Shown: positions 1 to 9,878 of the stretch, piece by piece
Numbering within the stretch: the stretch's first letter is position 1
Layout of the letters: each line of letters starts with the position of its first letter
Origin: an uncultured Glaciecola sp.
GTDB lineage: Bacteria > Pseudomonadota > Gammaproteobacteria > Enterobacterales > Alteromonadaceae
Reading direction: 5' to 3'
Length of the DNA: 64,000 nt
Assembly: GCA_947496235.1 (NCBI GenBank)
Contig: CANMCE010000010.1
Span: 62,001-126,000 of the forward strand
Program-made: the position numbers and the translations under genes
The notes under the pieces: generated by a model
Seen by the model: the letters and a program-made list of their open reading frames with translations, nothing else
Databases searched by the model: none
What the model was told of the DNA's origin: nothing

Positions 1-1
1 T

Positions 2-178
2 GAAAATGTAAATAATGTGTTTAAAGATGTGGGCGTTGATGCTATTTTTATCTCTGATACTTTGCACAACGTTGTGCTCTCTTATCCTGTGACACAGGAT
101 AAAGATCAAGCCATTATGGATAGTCGGGACATTCTTGCCGATTTGCGAAAGCTGTTAAAACTATCACGCATTGGTTAG
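2..178 (+). CDS. 3' end of a hypothetical protein upstream of ctaA
   Basis: An open frame runs in from the left edge and stops with TAG at 176-178, giving the last 58 residues of a protein. The visible part is soluble and mixed-charge, ending in ...RKLLKLSRIG. I do not recognise a domain in it. The stop lies 15 bp before the ctaA ATG, so the two are probably co-transcribed. In related bacteria an uncharacterised protein often sits between the SURF1-like gene and ctaA; assigning this fragment to that protein rests on position only. Confidence 0.6.
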   Translation, partial: ENVNNVFKDVGVDAIFISDTLHNVVLSYPVTQDKDQAIMDSRDILADLRKLLKLSRIG

Positions 179-193
179 TTGAAGGGAATAAGA

Positions 194-1177
194 ATGAAAA
201 AACTAACGCTGGTAAGCATTTTTCTCGCTTTGTTGGTTATTGTATTGGGTGCTTATACTCGACTAACCGATGCCGGCTTAGGCTGCCCTGATTGGCCGGG
301 ATGCTACGGCCACCTCATTGTACCGCAAGCAGAACATCACATAGAAGCAGCCAATGAGGCCTATCCGGATCGACCAGTAGAAGCACATAAAGCATGGAAT
401 GAAATGATCCATCGCTATTTTGCGGCTACCTTGGGCTTTTTCATTCTAATTATATTTATTACCAGTTTTTTCAAAAAATTCCGCAATGCGAATACGCCAT
501 TTTTTCTTCCTTTGATCCTATTCTTGATGGTCTGTTTCCAAGGCGCCTTAGGAATGTGGACAGTGACATTAAATCTCTTGCCGATAGTTGTTATGGGACA
601 TTTACTCGGTGGTTTTACTGTCCTCACATTACTATTTCTACTCTATTTGCGCCTTACGCCTTACCGCATTCCTGGCGGGGATCCACAGATAAGAAAATTT
701 GCCAAATACAGCAGTATCGGCATCTTTTTACTTGTGGTGCAAATAGGATTAGGTGGATGGACCTCCGCTAATTATGCGTCACTTGCTTGTACCGAATTAC
801 CCATATGTGAAGGCGAATGGGCGTCACAACTTGATGTGATGGGGGCGTTTTCTATCCCTGCTGCTGATAACTATGAATTTGGTGTTCATCCTTATGAGGA
901 ACGCATGACAATGCATGTATTTCATAGGTTTGGTGCCTTGGTGCTTATTGTGTATTTAAGTTGGCTTGGGGTCGGAATTTTACGCAAAGCAAATTCAGGT
1001 TTAATGAAACAACTAAGTTGGTTAATGCTATTTATTTTAAGTGTGCAAGTAGGATTGGGTGTGAGTAATGTAGTTTATTCACTGCCTTTAATTGTCGCTA
1101 CTTTACACAATGCAGTAGCCGCATGTCTTTTATTGGTGCTGGTGATGATGACCTACACCATATATCGAAAATATTAA
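194..1177 (+). CDS. ctaA: heme A synthase (COX15/CtaA)
   Basis: Integral membrane enzyme that oxidises the C8 methyl of heme O to a formyl group, giving heme A for aa3-type cytochrome c oxidase. About 327 residues with roughly eight hydrophobic segments. Family features seen: an N-terminal membrane anchor followed by the loop [12 protein letters not shown] (residues about 28-39), [13 protein letters not shown] with its heme-ligand histidine in the first half, a second-half cysteine pair in [13 protein letters not shown], and HVFHRFGA. The ATG at 194 is chosen because GAAGGG at 181-186 is a good ribosome site; an in-frame TTG at 179 lies upstream of it. It is followed after 14 bp by ctaB, then a SCO gene, so this is the assembly end of a cox cluster. 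Confidence 0.93.
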   Translation: MKKLTLVSIFLALLVIVLGAYTRLTDAGLGCPDWPGCYGHLIVPQAEHHIEAANEAYPDRPVEAHKAWNEMIHRYFAATLGFFILIIFITSFFKKFRNANTPFFLPLILFLMVCFQGALGMWTVTLNLLPIVVMGHLLGGFTVLTLLFLLYLRLTPYRIPGGDPQIRKFAKYSSIGIFLLVVQIGLGGWTSANYASLACTELPICEGEWASQLDVMGAFSIPAADNYEFGVHPYEERMTMHVFHRFGALVLIVYLSWLGVGILRKANSGLMKQLSWLMLFILSVQVGLGVSNVVYSLPLIVATLHNAVAACLLLVLVMMTYTIYRKY

Positions 1178-1191
1178 GAAGGATTCAGTGG

Positions 1192-2094
1192 ATGGCCAAG
1201 CAAGCAATATTAAAAAAGCCGATCACGCAAACTGCTAATTGGCGCGACTATTATGAATTAACCAAACCGCGCGTTGTGATGTTGCTATTACTTACAGCTC
1301 TGGTTGGTATGTGTTTGGCAACGCCGGGATGGATACCTTTGCAAACATTATTTGCAGGCATCTTGGGTATAGGCATGTTGTCTTCATCGGCAGCGGTAAT
1401 CAATCACGTGGTAGATCATAAAATAGACAGTGTTATGGCACGTACCTTTAATCGTCCCGTGGCTAAAGGAAAGGTCTCCCCGCAAAAAGCGTTAATCTTT
1501 GCTTTTTTACTCGCAGTAGCAGGTTTTGCGTTATTAGCTTTCTACGTCAATATGATAACGGCTTGGTTAACACTAGCAAGTTTAGTGGGTTATGCAGTGA
1601 TTTACACCATGTATCTTAAGCGTGCAACACCACAAAATATCGTAATCGGTGGCCTAGCTGGGGCCGCTCCTCCTTTATTAGGTTGGACTGCGGTTACTGG
1701 TGAGATTCATGCATACGGATTACTATTGGTGCTGATTATATTCACATGGACGCCACCACATTTTTGGGCATTGGCTATTCATCGTGAAAAAGATTATGCA
1801 AAAGCTAACATTCCCATGTTACCCAATACCCATGGCATTGAATTTACCAAAACTTGTGCCCTGCTTTACACCTTCTTATTGTGTTTGGTCTGTTTGTTAC
1901 CCTATTTAGTGGGTATGAGTGGTTTAATCTATTTGGTTGGATCTTCGGTGTTGAATGCTTGGTTCTTGTATTTAACTTGGAAACTTAAGTTCAACCCAAG
2001 ATCTACAACGGCTATGCAGACATTTAAATTCTCAATTATTCATTTAATGGTGTTATTTATCGTTCTGCTGGTAGATCACTATGTTAGTATTTAA
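1192..2094 (+). CDS. ctaB: protoheme IX farnesyltransferase (heme O synthase)
   Basis: UbiA-family prenyltransferase that adds farnesyl to heme B to make heme O, the substrate of the preceding CtaA. About 300 residues, polytopic. The first aspartate-rich motif is visible as [19 protein letters not shown], followed by [17 protein letters not shown] and a second conserved stretch [11 protein letters not shown]. The ATG at 1192 is preferred over an upstream in-frame start inside ctaA because AAGGA lies just before it and the protein then starts [10 protein letters not shown]. Also called cyoE in enterobacteria. Confidence 0.94.
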   Translation: MAKQAILKKPITQTANWRDYYELTKPRVVMLLLLTALVGMCLATPGWIPLQTLFAGILGIGMLSSSAAVINHVVDHKIDSVMARTFNRPVAKGKVSPQKALIFAFLLAVAGFALLAFYVNMITAWLTLASLVGYAVIYTMYLKRATPQNIVIGGLAGAAPPLLGWTAVTGEIHAYGLLLVLIIFTWTPPHFWALAIHREKDYAKANIPMLPNTHGIEFTKTCALLYTFLLCLVCLLPYLVGMSGLIYLVGSSVLNAWFLYLTWKLKFNPRSTTAMQTFKFSIIHLMVLFIVLLVDHYVSI

Positions 2095-2132
2095 TCTATA
2101 AATAGATAAAGAGTGGGTTAACGGTTGTCTTT

Positions 2133-2792
2133 ATGCAGAACAAATGGGTTGTTTTATTAGCGGTTTTTGCTATTAGTTTAGGGGTGATTCTAGCTATATA
2201 TATTGCACCACCTTCGACAAACGATGGTCAATCTTTACACCAACAGACTCAATATATTAGCTGGTACCCTGAGCCTCGGAAATTGTCAGATTTTGAGGTC
2301 ACCCAACACACTGGCGAAGCAATGACAAACCAAGATCTTCAAAATAAGTGGACCTTGGCATTTGTTGGCTACACGTTTTGCCCAGATATTTGTCCCACTA
2401 CGTTGGCCGAATTAAACAGCGTTTATCCACAATTGACCGAAAAAGTGCAGGATGTGCCGTTGCAAGTATGGTTTTTATCTGTGGATCCTAAAAGAGACAC
2501 TGTGGAACGTCTTAATGAATATGTAAATTACTTCAATACGGATTTTATAGCGACTACAGCAACCCACGATGTTTTATTTCCTTTAGTGCGAAGTATGGGA
2601 ATGATGTATTCATTATCTGAAAGTACGGAGAACCCAAACTATTTGGTAGATCACAGTGCTTCAGTGGTATTGATTAACCCTCAAGGTTATATCGTCGGAC
2701 GATTTAAACCTAAACACATTCCAGGCGAACTGGCGGTAAGTGATATGCAACAAGTACTTGCCGACATGTCTGTTATTTTGGGGCATGGCTGA
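2133..2792 (+). CDS. SCO1/SenC copper chaperone for cytochrome oxidase
   Basis: Membrane-anchored thioredoxin-fold protein that delivers copper to, or reduces, the CuA site of cytochrome c oxidase. 219 residues: one N-terminal transmembrane anchor (about residues 5-24), then the thioredoxin-like domain with the metal/redox motif CPDIC (Cys83 and Cys87) and the third copper ligand, the histidine of YLVDHSASV. Third gene of the ctaA-ctaB-sco string. Its end overlaps the next start by 8 bp, suggesting translational coupling. Confidence 0.92.
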   Translation: MQNKWVVLLAVFAISLGVILAIYIAPPSTNDGQSLHQQTQYISWYPEPRKLSDFEVTQHTGEAMTNQDLQNKWTLAFVGYTFCPDICPTTLAELNSVYPQLTEKVQDVPLQVWFLSVDPKRDTVERLNEYVNYFNTDFIATTATHDVLFPLVRSMGMMYSLSESTENPNYLVDHSASVVLINPQGYIVGRFKPKHIPGELAVSDMQQVLADMSVILGHG

Positions 2793-3387
2793 ACTTAGGC
2801 AAGGGAGCCCAGAATTCGCCGAAGCTCTGGGACCTCTCATTTACTCGGCCGCACCAGAGTTGTTAAATTTTATTTTTAAATCTGAGCGTGAAGCGCTAAA
2901 TTTCTTTGCTCTGGCTTTGCCTGAGTCTGATGGACAATTCAGTGCTTATCGTCATCAAATTGCAGTACATGATGATAAATGTATAGGTTGTATTAGTTTT
3001 TGGTATGAAGAACTACCCCAGTCTTTTCATTTGGCCACTATCGATAGTTTACAGAATCACCTTAGTTTAGAAGCTCTACAGCATTTATTATCGGTCAATC
3101 CCTACTTAGTTGCTTTATTTCCCCCACCTATTGATTCAGAGTTATGCATAGGACATTTAGCTGTTTTATCTGAACAAAGAGGACGAGGCATTGGTAAGAG
3201 CTTACTTAATTTTGCAAAGCAACAAGCGATGGCTTTGCAAAAACAACGCTTGGTATTAGATGTGAATGCAGCCAATACTCAAGCATTAGCGTTTTATCAA
3301 GAATTTGGTTTTACTTGTGTTAAGCAAACCGAGTTTACTCACACTGGAGATAAATTTGTGCGTATGCACTTTGACCTCACTAGCTAA
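2785..3387 (+). CDS. GNAT family N-acetyltransferase
   Basis: Predicted cytosolic acetyl-CoA-dependent acetyltransferase of unknown substrate, about 200 residues. The acetyl-CoA binding signature is RGRGIGKSLLNFAKQQA, preceded by the LGHLAVLSEQ strand, and the C-terminal ALAFYQEFGF helix-strand is typical of the family. The start at 2785 (MAELRQG) overlaps the SCO stop by 8 bp; an earlier ATG at 2740 would overlap it by more than 50 bp and adds unlikely sequence. Its 3' end overlaps the convergent deacetylase gene by 4 bp. Confidence 0.82.
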   Translation: MAELRQGSPEFAEALGPLIYSAAPELLNFIFKSEREALNFFALALPESDGQFSAYRHQIAVHDDKCIGCISFWYEELPQSFHLATIDSLQNHLSLEALQHLLSVNPYLVALFPPPIDSELCIGHLAVLSEQRGRGIGKSLLNFAKQQAMALQKQRLVLDVNAANTQALAFYQEFGFTCVKQTEFTHTGDKFVRMHFDLTS

Positions 3388-4463
3388 TCGGGGTAGTTTC
3401 CGTTTTTGTTTGGCGTGAAGTAGGGAACGCTATACCAGAAGAAACGCCCATTAAGATGTTCACTGGGCGCAGTGCAATTAATGCGGATGCGCCCAGGTGA
3501 GAATTGATGATTTAGCGCTACCTTTATTTGCTCGTTTTCGGTTTGGGTTGCTAAAAGGTTACCTTGGAAATAACAGGTAGCTTGATTAAGGCGGATGTCT
3601 CGACTGTGTTTAAGGTTAATTTCAATACTGTTAAGCTTATCAGACAGCGCTTGTTCAGTGGCAAACGGGGAATACGTATCCACTGACATGGGTAAACTTT
3701 CAAGCTTAACTTTTAAGGTGTTCAAATTGGCATATATGCCAGCTGCGGGAAAGCGTGGAATGGCACCCATATCTGTATCAACGCCTACAGCACCAGAATG
3801 TTGAGCAAAGCCAAGAAAACCTTGTTGCAAAAGGGCTTGTTTCAATTTGTGATTAAATTCACCAAAGGGGTAGGCCAACCACTTTTTTGAGTATCCGAGT
3901 TTTTCATTGAGAAGATTCTCTGCTTCTATAATGTTGTTCATTACTCGTGAGAGCCACTGGTTTTCCGTTTCGTTTTGCTGTTTGTTAAGAAGGTGAATGT
4001 GTCCGATAGTATGATTAGCATAAGTCGCTAATGAGGACATCTCTTCTAATTGTTGCCAACTTAATTGACTACTAGTGGTTCCAATGGTGTCTGGATTTAC
4101 AAAAATAGTGAAAGGAAAGTTGTATTTTTTTAATAACGGAAAACCATTTTCGTAGATGTTTGCATAACCATCATCAAAGGTAATGGCAACGGCATTATCA
4201 GGTAATTTGGTTTTCTCCTTAATCGCCTTAACACCCTGTTCCAAACTGATAACATTATGATTAGCGGCCAAATGAGCCAAGTGTTTCTCTAATTGGGACG
4301 CAGAGATACTTGTGACTGGTGGCGTGTTTTCACTTACATGATGATACTGCAAGATGGTAAAAGTTGGAGATTGCTCAACGGAACTGGCGACGTCTTGATT
4401 AGCCTTGGCTAGAGTAAACGTAAAAAGTAACCCGAAAAGAGCAAAGGCTTGGTATAATTTCAT
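3384..4463 (-). CDS. secreted polysaccharide deacetylase family protein
   Basis: NodB-homology (carbohydrate esterase 4 type) protein of about 359 residues. From 4463 it starts with a clear signal peptide, MKLYQAFALFGLLFTFTLAKA, so it is exported. Metal-binding motif 1 is ITFDDGY and motif 2 is NHTIGHIHL, with LAYPFGEF as motif 3. The roughly 120 C-terminal residues after the NodB fold are not recognised. Upstream in-frame codons to 4517 would spoil the signal peptide and overlap the divergent MATE gene, so the later ATG is preferred. The substrate (peptidoglycan or an exopolysaccharide) cannot be told from sequence. Confidence 0.85.
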   Translation of the reverse strand: MKLYQAFALFGLLFTFTLAKANQDVASSVEQSPTFTILQYHHVSENTPPVTSISASQLEKHLAHLAANHNVISLEQGVKAIKEKTKLPDNAVAITFDDGYANIYENGFPLLKKYNFPFTIFVNPDTIGTTSSQLSWQQLEEMSSLATYANHTIGHIHLLNKQQNETENQWLSRVMNNIIEAENLLNEKLGYSKKWLAYPFGEFNHKLKQALLQQGFLGFAQHSGAVGVDTDMGAIPRFPAAGIYANLNTLKVKLESLPMSVDTYSPFATEQALSDKLNSIEINLKHSRDIRLNQATCYFQGNLLATQTENEQIKVALNHQFSPGRIRINCTAPSEHLNGRFFWYSVPYFTPNKNGNYPD

Positions 4464-4485
4464 CTGGACGTCAATCTCCCTGTTT

Positions 4486-4499
4486 AGGATTGTATTATT
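4486..4499 (+). promoter_or_regulatory. ribosome binding site and ATT start codon of the MATE gene
   Basis: AGGA at 4486-4489 stands 7 nt before ATT at 4497-4499. The frame from this ATT reads MNLFERQKRLLGLAFPLIF, matching the usual N-terminus of DinF-type MATE proteins. The frame has no ATG, GTG or TTG until the TTG at 4575, which lies inside the first transmembrane segment. An in-frame TAG closes it just upstream, so the gene needs ATT (or CTG at 4503). Confidence 0.6.
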
Positions 4500-5816
4500 A
4501 ATCTGTTTGAACGACAAAAACGCTTACTTGGATTAGCCTTTCCGTTAATTTTCGCCAATATTACTACTCCTCTTTTGGGCTTGGTGGATACTGCCATCTT
4601 AGGGCGTATGGACGGTATACATTATCTTGCCGGCGCCTCTGTGGCTAGTTTAATTATCACCCAAGTGTATTGGATTTGCGGCTTCTTAAAAATGTCATTA
4701 ACTGGTTTGAGTGCGCAAGCACCACCGGACAATGCACAGCAAAAGGTCAATGTATTAGTTCAAGGATTAGTTGCTAGTACTTTGATTGCCTCTTTCATTT
4801 TACTCGTGCAAAGCTGGATTTTAACTGGCGGACTCTGGTTTGTGGGCAATAGTAATGATACCGCTTTGGTCACCGAATCTTATTTTTCAACCCGCATTTG
4901 GGGTGCACCTGCGGCTTTGGCCAACATGGTGTTTGTTGGTTGGTTAATTGGGCAGCAAATGACAACTTCAGTGTTAGTCGTGCAGGTGTTATTAAATCTG
5001 GTAAACATTGCGGCTAGTCTAGTCTTGGTATATGGACTGGGTATGGGAGTAACTGGCGTTGCTCTTGGAACTTTGTTCGCTGAATATGCAGGGGCTGTGG
5101 CTAGTTTTTATTTAGTGGCGAAGTCATTAAAAGGTAAGGATTATCAAACAAAATTGCCATTAGTGAGTGAGTTACAGGTGTTAGCTAAGCTAAACTCCGA
5201 CATTTTTATTCGAAATATTGCGCTACAAGTCACTTTGGCATTTGTGACCTTGATTGGAGTGTCATTTGGATCTCAAGCAGCTGCTATCAATGCGGTAATT
5301 TTACAATTTTTCGCGCTTATCGCCCTAGGCTTAGATGGTATCGCGAATGCCGTCGAATCAATGGTTGGAAGGGCTAAAGGCAAACATCAATTTGATGGTT
5401 TAATTGCTGATGTTAAAGCGGGTTTGTTTTGGTCGAGCTTGGTTGCTATTGGTTACGCAGTTACTTTTCTGGTGTTTGGTAATGATATCGTACGTTTGTT
5501 AACTGACATTCCTGCTATACATCATGCCTATGAAGATTACTTTTGGATTGTGGTGGCACTGCCACTTATCGCCCATTGGTGTTTTTTATTCGACGGTATC
5601 TATGTGGGACTAACAGCCAGTGCAGCAATGCGAAACTCGATGCTAATAAGTTCTTTGCTCGGCTTTTTTCCCATTTATTGGTTATTTGCTGACAGTTTTG
5701 AAAATATGGCGTTGTGGTTCGCCATGCTCAGTTTCTTGGCTTGGCGCGGAATTTTGTTGGCTGAACATTTCGTTCGTCATGTGCGGCGCTATCCAAACAC
5801 TCAACTATTTGGATAG
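4497..5816 (+). CDS. MATE family efflux transporter (DinF-like)
   Basis: Multidrug/toxin extrusion-type cation antiporter of the inner membrane, 439 residues and about twelve hydrophobic segments in two homologous halves. The signature ITTPLLGLVDTAILGRMDG near the N-terminus is characteristic of the DinF subgroup. The best start is a rare ATT at 4497 with AGGA 7 nt upstream; the first conventional start (TTG at 4575) would remove half of transmembrane helix 1. Divergent from the deacetylase gene with only 33 bp between the two starts. Substrate unknown. Confidence 0.85.
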   Translation: MNLFERQKRLLGLAFPLIFANITTPLLGLVDTAILGRMDGIHYLAGASVASLIITQVYWICGFLKMSLTGLSAQAPPDNAQQKVNVLVQGLVASTLIASFILLVQSWILTGGLWFVGNSNDTALVTESYFSTRIWGAPAALANMVFVGWLIGQQMTTSVLVVQVLLNLVNIAASLVLVYGLGMGVTGVALGTLFAEYAGAVASFYLVAKSLKGKDYQTKLPLVSELQVLAKLNSDIFIRNIALQVTLAFVTLIGVSFGSQAAAINAVILQFFALIALGLDGIANAVESMVGRAKGKHQFDGLIADVKAGLFWSSLVAIGYAVTFLVFGNDIVRLLTDIPAIHHAYEDYFWIVVALPLIAHWCFLFDGIYVGLTASAAMRNSMLISSLLGFFPIYWLFADSFENMALWFAMLSFLAWRGILLAEHFVRHVRRYPNTQLFG

Positions 5817-5842
5817 CTTTTATATGCTAGTTTCAGTGGCTT

Positions 5843-6421
5843 TTAATAATATGAATGTTCGCCAGCTTGGTGTTCAGTAGCATCTTTTACAGCGGTAATC
5901 TCACCTTTAAATTGCTCTAGCATTTGTTTTTCAATGCCATCTTTAAGCGTAACGTCAACCATAGAACAACCATTGCAGCCGCCACCAAACTGTAATACAG
6001 CTTCGCCACTTTGCGTAATCTCGACAAGCATTACCTGCCCGCCATGACTAGCCAAACCTGGATTAATATCCGTTTCTATCATGTAATTCACTCGCTCCAC
6101 CAAAGATGCATCATCAGCAAGTTTCTTGGCTTTTGCGTTAGGGGCTTTTAATGTTAACTGAGAACCCATTTGATCGGTTACAAAGTCAATTTCCGCTTCG
6201 TCTAGATAGGGCGCGCTTTCAGCATCAACCACAGCATCGAAGCCATTAAATGGAATTTTGATGTCGGTATCTTCCACTGCGTCAGGAGGACAGTAAGAAA
6301 CACCGCATTCTGCTTTTGAAGTACCTGGATTTACGACAAACACCCGTATATTGGTACCTTCTTGTTGTTGCGCCAACAGTTTAACAAAATGTTGTTCTGC
6401 CGGTTCAGAAATCGTAATCAT
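5843..6421 (-). CDS. nfuA: Fe-S biogenesis protein NfuA
   Basis: Fe-S cluster carrier that receives [4Fe-4S] clusters from the Isc/Suf scaffold and passes them to apo-enzymes such as lipoyl synthase. 192 residues: an N-terminal A-type (IscA-like, degenerate) domain, about 1-95, and a C-terminal NifU-like domain with the cluster-binding [14 protein letters not shown], Cys149 and Cys152, the same positions as in the E. coli protein. It lies close to comF and bioH, a neighbourhood conserved across gammaproteobacteria. Confidence 0.95.
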   Translation of the reverse strand: MITISEPAEQHFVKLLAQQQEGTNIRVFVVNPGTSKAECGVSYCPPDAVEDTDIKIPFNGFDAVVDAESAPYLDEAEIDFVTDQMGSQLTLKAPNAKAKKLADDASLVERVNYMIETDINPGLASHGGQVMLVEITQSGEAVLQFGGGCNGCSMVDVTLKDGIEKQMLEQFKGEITAVKDATEHQAGEHSYY

Positions 6422-6565
6422 ATAACACCTCTATTTAACTTATGGGCATAGTATAACAGTAATTACCCGACTAAAACACTCAAGTATTAGGAAGTTTTTT
6501 TCTAATTGATACAAATTTGGGTATTATTGGTATTTACAACAATAATAACAGAAAGAAGAGAGCCC

Positions 6566-9133
6566 ATGATTCATCGAAACCTTCAGATTTTATTGAGTAT
6601 TGTCTTACTCGCTTTAAGCATGCCTGGACTGTCCAAGCAAGTTACTTCAGATAAAGATTATTTACCTGATGTCAGTTATGACCCCAAGATACCCACTCCG
6701 GAATCTGTACTCGGATACCCAGTAGGTACTTGGCATGTTAGGCATGACCAACTTGTGCGTTACATGCATGTGCTGGCAGAATCGTCAGACAGAGTAAGTA
6801 TCGAAGTCACCGGCTATACTCATGAACAGCGCCCACTTTTACTGCTTACTATTACGGGTACTGAGAATAGAAAAAACTTAGAACAAATTAGACAGTCGCA
6901 CATACAACAGATTAAGACTGGCGAAGCGGCTTCTTCAACTGCGCCCCTTATTATTAATATGGGGTACAGCGTGCATGGCAATGAGCCATCTGGCGCGAAT
7001 GCGTCTCTTTTAGTGGCTTATTATCTAGCCGCAGCGCAAGACGAAAGAGTCAACAGACTGCTAGAAGAAACTGTGATTTTATTAGACCCATCACTAAACC
7101 CAGATGGTCTGTCTAGGTTTGCACAATGGGCAAACATGCACAAAGGCTATAATTTAGTTTCAGACCCTGATCACCGAGAACATAAAGAGCATTGGCCTTC
7201 AGGACGAACCAATCATTATTGGTTTGACTTGAATCGAGATTGGTTATTACTTACGCATCCAGAATCAAGAGCGAGAATCGCCCAATTCCATAAATGGCGC
7301 CCGCACTTGTTGACCGATTTCCATGAAATGGGCACCAATAATACTTATTTCTTTCAACCTGGAGTGCCAAGTCGCAAAAATCCTTGGACACCAGATACTA
7401 ATGTTACACTCACTAATGAGTTAGCTAAATTTCATGCCAAAGCACTGGATACAGCGGGACAAATGTACTATTCCCAAGAAGGCTTTGATGATTTTTACTT
7501 AGGTAAAGGCTCAACTTATCCAGATGCCCATGGAAGTGTTGGAATTTTATTTGAGCAGGCCAGTAGCCGTGGTCATGTGCAAGACTCAATTAACGGCGAA
7601 GTGGCGTTCCCACAAACCATTCAAAATCAATTTACCACTTCAATGTCATCTTTCGATGGTGCTCTGGCAAACAAACAGGCCATGCTTGCCTATCAACGTC
7701 AGTTCTATAGAGATACTAAAAAGCTAATTGATGATGAAGATGTGTTCGGATACGTGTTACCGCAACCTAAAGACAAAACGCGTTTTGCTCGCATGCTGAG
7801 TATTTTAGATGCTCATCAAGTTAAATATGAGTACCTGACTGAAGACGTGAAAGTGGATAATAAGAGTTACCGTGCAGGCAGTATTTTTATTCCAGTGGAT
7901 CAAGCACAATATCGATTAGTAAAGTCAATTTTCAGTGAACGTAAGAGCTTTGTTGATAACACTTTCTATGACGTTAGTAACTGGAATCTAGGGTTTGCAT
8001 TTAATATTGATTATTCGGCTGTAGAATCTTCTTCACGTCGTAAGTTAAAGCTTGGCTCAACTTACGAGTCTGCAACGGCGCCCGCGTTATCCGCAGTTGA
8101 CCAAAGCACTGTTGCATTAGCTTACGAATGGTTTGATTATAATGCGCCTAAACTGACTCAAGCACTACTTGAAGCCGGCATAAAATTACGCGTATCGGGT
8201 AAAGCATTTTCAGCAAAAACTTTACAAGGTGACTATGCATTTGCGCAAGGAACTGTGATAGCGTCAGCCGCACAAAATGACCTTCAACAGGTTGTAGATG
8301 TGATCAATCAACAGGAATTTCTGACCTCTTCTAAGTACCTAAAACAAATTACTTCTGGCTTGAGTTTGCAAGGGGTTGACTTGGGTAGTCCATCGATTTC
8401 ACCTTTATCTGAGCCTTCGGTACTCTTAGTCGGTGGAAAAGGCACTTCTCAATATGAAGTTGGTGAGATTTGGCATTATTTGGATACCAGAATTGGTTTA
8501 CCCGTTACCTTGGTCGATTTAGATCGACTAGATGAGGTTGAACTAGACAGCTATTCGCACATAATTTTCGCTTCGGGTTACTACAATAGTGTGTCAACAA
8601 TGCTTGTTGATAAATTATCCGCTTGGGTTAAGAAGGGCGGGACCTTGATCGGGCAGCGAACGGCTGTGCGTTGGTTCGATAAAAACGATTGGATCGCTAA
8701 CGAAGTCTTATCTCAAGATTCTTTAGATAGTGCGTTTGACACTAAAGGAATGTCGTTTGGAGATAAAGGTGCCTTGAGAGCTAAAAAGTTAGTCGCTGGT
8801 GCTGCTTTTGAAACTGAAATTGATTTGAGTCACCCATTATTTTTCGGTTATGAGGATAGCCGTTTACCTATGTTTAAAACGACGAATTTAGTGCTATTAA
8901 AAACGGATAACCCGTTTGAAGATATTGCCCATTATACTGATGCTTCCTTGTTGGGTGGCTACGCTGCAGCTGAAACGCAAGGGCTTATTAATGGAACAGT
9001 AGCGGTCAGTGTTAGCCCTACAGGACGAGGCAAAGTCATTGCCTTTGTGGATAATATTCATTTCAGAGGTTATTGGGATGGCACTAATAAGCTAATGGCC
9101 AATGCTATCTTTATGTCACCCTTGATGAACTAA
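6566..9133 (+). CDS. secreted M14-family zinc carboxypeptidase
   Basis: About 855 residues with a signal peptide (MIHRNLQILLSIVLLALSMP). The M14 catalytic domain shows the zinc ligands in VHGNEPSG (His137, Glu140) and TDFHEMG (His253), the substrate-binding DLNRDW, and the general-base Glu330 in ILFEQASS. The C-terminal third resembles a glutamine-amidotransferase-like fold (LLVGGKGTSQYEVGEIWHYL...) seen in large bacterial M14 proteins. The start at 6566 has AGAAGAGAG before it. A copy of the dispersed palindrome (6624-6636) encodes PGLSKQ at the end of the signal peptide. The stop overlaps the convergent comF stop by 4 bp. Confidence 0.88.
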   Translation: MIHRNLQILLSIVLLALSMPGLSKQVTSDKDYLPDVSYDPKIPTPESVLGYPVGTWHVRHDQLVRYMHVLAESSDRVSIEVTGYTHEQRPLLLLTITGTENRKNLEQIRQSHIQQIKTGEAASSTAPLIINMGYSVHGNEPSGANASLLVAYYLAAAQDERVNRLLEETVILLDPSLNPDGLSRFAQWANMHKGYNLVSDPDHREHKEHWPSGRTNHYWFDLNRDWLLLTHPESRARIAQFHKWRPHLLTDFHEMGTNNTYFFQPGVPSRKNPWTPDTNVTLTNELAKFHAKALDTAGQMYYSQEGFDDFYLGKGSTYPDAHGSVGILFEQASSRGHVQDSINGEVAFPQTIQNQFTTSMSSFDGALANKQAMLAYQRQFYRDTKKLIDDEDVFGYVLPQPKDKTRFARMLSILDAHQVKYEYLTEDVKVDNKSYRAGSIFIPVDQAQYRLVKSIFSERKSFVDNTFYDVSNWNLGFAFNIDYSAVESSSRRKLKLGSTYESATAPALSAVDQSTVALAYEWFDYNAPKLTQALLEAGIKLRVSGKAFSAKTLQGDYAFAQGTVIASAAQNDLQQVVDVINQQEFLTSSKYLKQITSGLSLQGVDLGSPSISPLSEPSVLLVGGKGTSQYEVGEIWHYLDTRIGLPVTLVDLDRLDEVELDSYSHIIFASGYYNSVSTMLVDKLSAWVKKGGTLIGQRTAVRWFDKNDWIANEVLSQDSLDSAFDTKGMSFGDKGALRAKKLVAGAAFETEIDLSHPLFFGYEDSRLPMFKTTNLVLLKTDNPFEDIAHYTDASLLGGYAAAETQGLINGTVAVSVSPTGRGKVIAFVDNIHFRGYWDGTNKLMANAIFMSPLMN
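6624..6636 (-). repeat. dispersed palindrome copy in the M14 signal-peptide region
   Basis: CTGGACTGTCCAA, which on the minus strand is TTGGACAGTCCAG, one mismatch from the family consensus CTGGACAGTCYAG. It is followed on the minus strand by GCA, as in most copies. Read in frame it gives PGLSK. No DnaA-box-like 9-mer sits at the usual distance. Confidence 0.7.
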
Positions 9134-9840
9134 TCTTTTCCAATTTCTGCTACCGCCATGCACCAGATAGAGACCTTAATATCTGGTGTTTTGGCTTTGA
9201 TTGTTTCTACTGCTGACGATAGCGTAGCACCCGTGGTAACAACGTCGTCGATAAGGCATACATGTTTGTATGGTAACGGCTTAACTAGTTTAAACGCGTC
9301 AAAAAGGTTATCGAGTCTGGCTTCTTTGCCTAGGCTAGATTGTTGGCGAGTATGTTTATGCCGTTTCAAGGCATGCATGACGGGAATCTTGGCTATTTTA
9401 CCTATGTCTTCAGCCAGTAGTGCTGCTTGATTGAATCCACGTTTGAATAAGCGTATTTCGGATAAAGGTATGGGTATAAGCTTTTCCGGTAATTTTTCAG
9501 TTTGCATGATGCGGCGTAATACATAGGCTTCGAAAAGTAGCGTGAGTGCAGCACTAGCAATGGGTTGCTTGGAGAACTTAAGCTTTTTAATTAACCCGGC
9601 AAGTATATCTGAGTAAGTCCCTATGGATCTAAGGGATTCATAGTTGATATTGTACAAATGTTTTGCGATGACTGGATATTCTAAAAGGTCGGTTCCTGGC
9701 ACCGGGAATCTTTCAAATTCGGCATCTGATAGGCAATAATCGCATATTAATTTTTCATTAGCACAATGGCATAGGTAACAATGCTGATGATTAAGTTTCT
9801 TTTCTATTTGGCGGCAAAGCTTGTAGAATTTATCCAACAT
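9130..9840 (-). CDS. comF: ComF/GntX family phosphoribosyltransferase-like protein
   Basis: 236 residues. The N-terminal four-cysteine zinc site is CYLCHCANEKLICDYC (Cys21, 24, 33, 36) and the C-terminal phosphoribosyltransferase domain carries the PRPP loop VCLIDDVVTTGATLSSA. ComF proteins are needed for DNA uptake in competent bacteria; E. coli GntX is the homologue, with unclear function. Divergent from bioH with 38 bp between starts, the classical comF/bioH arrangement. Confidence 0.9.
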   Translation of the reverse strand: MLDKFYKLCRQIEKKLNHQHCYLCHCANEKLICDYCLSDAEFERFPVPGTDLLEYPVIAKHLYNINYESLRSIGTYSDILAGLIKKLKFSKQPIASAALTLLFEAYVLRRIMQTEKLPEKLIPIPLSEIRLFKRGFNQAALLAEDIGKIAKIPVMHALKRHKHTRQQSSLGKEARLDNLFDAFKLVKPLPYKHVCLIDDVVTTGATLSSAVETIKAKTPDIKVSIWCMAVAEIGKD

Positions 9841-9878
9841 GGTGCTTAGTACATAGTTAGTTTTTTATCCATCTTATT

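Noticed and set aside
2423-2431. Perfect TTATCCACA inside the SCO gene
   Set aside because: No palindrome near it. About 0.5 perfect boxes per 64 kb are expected by chance.
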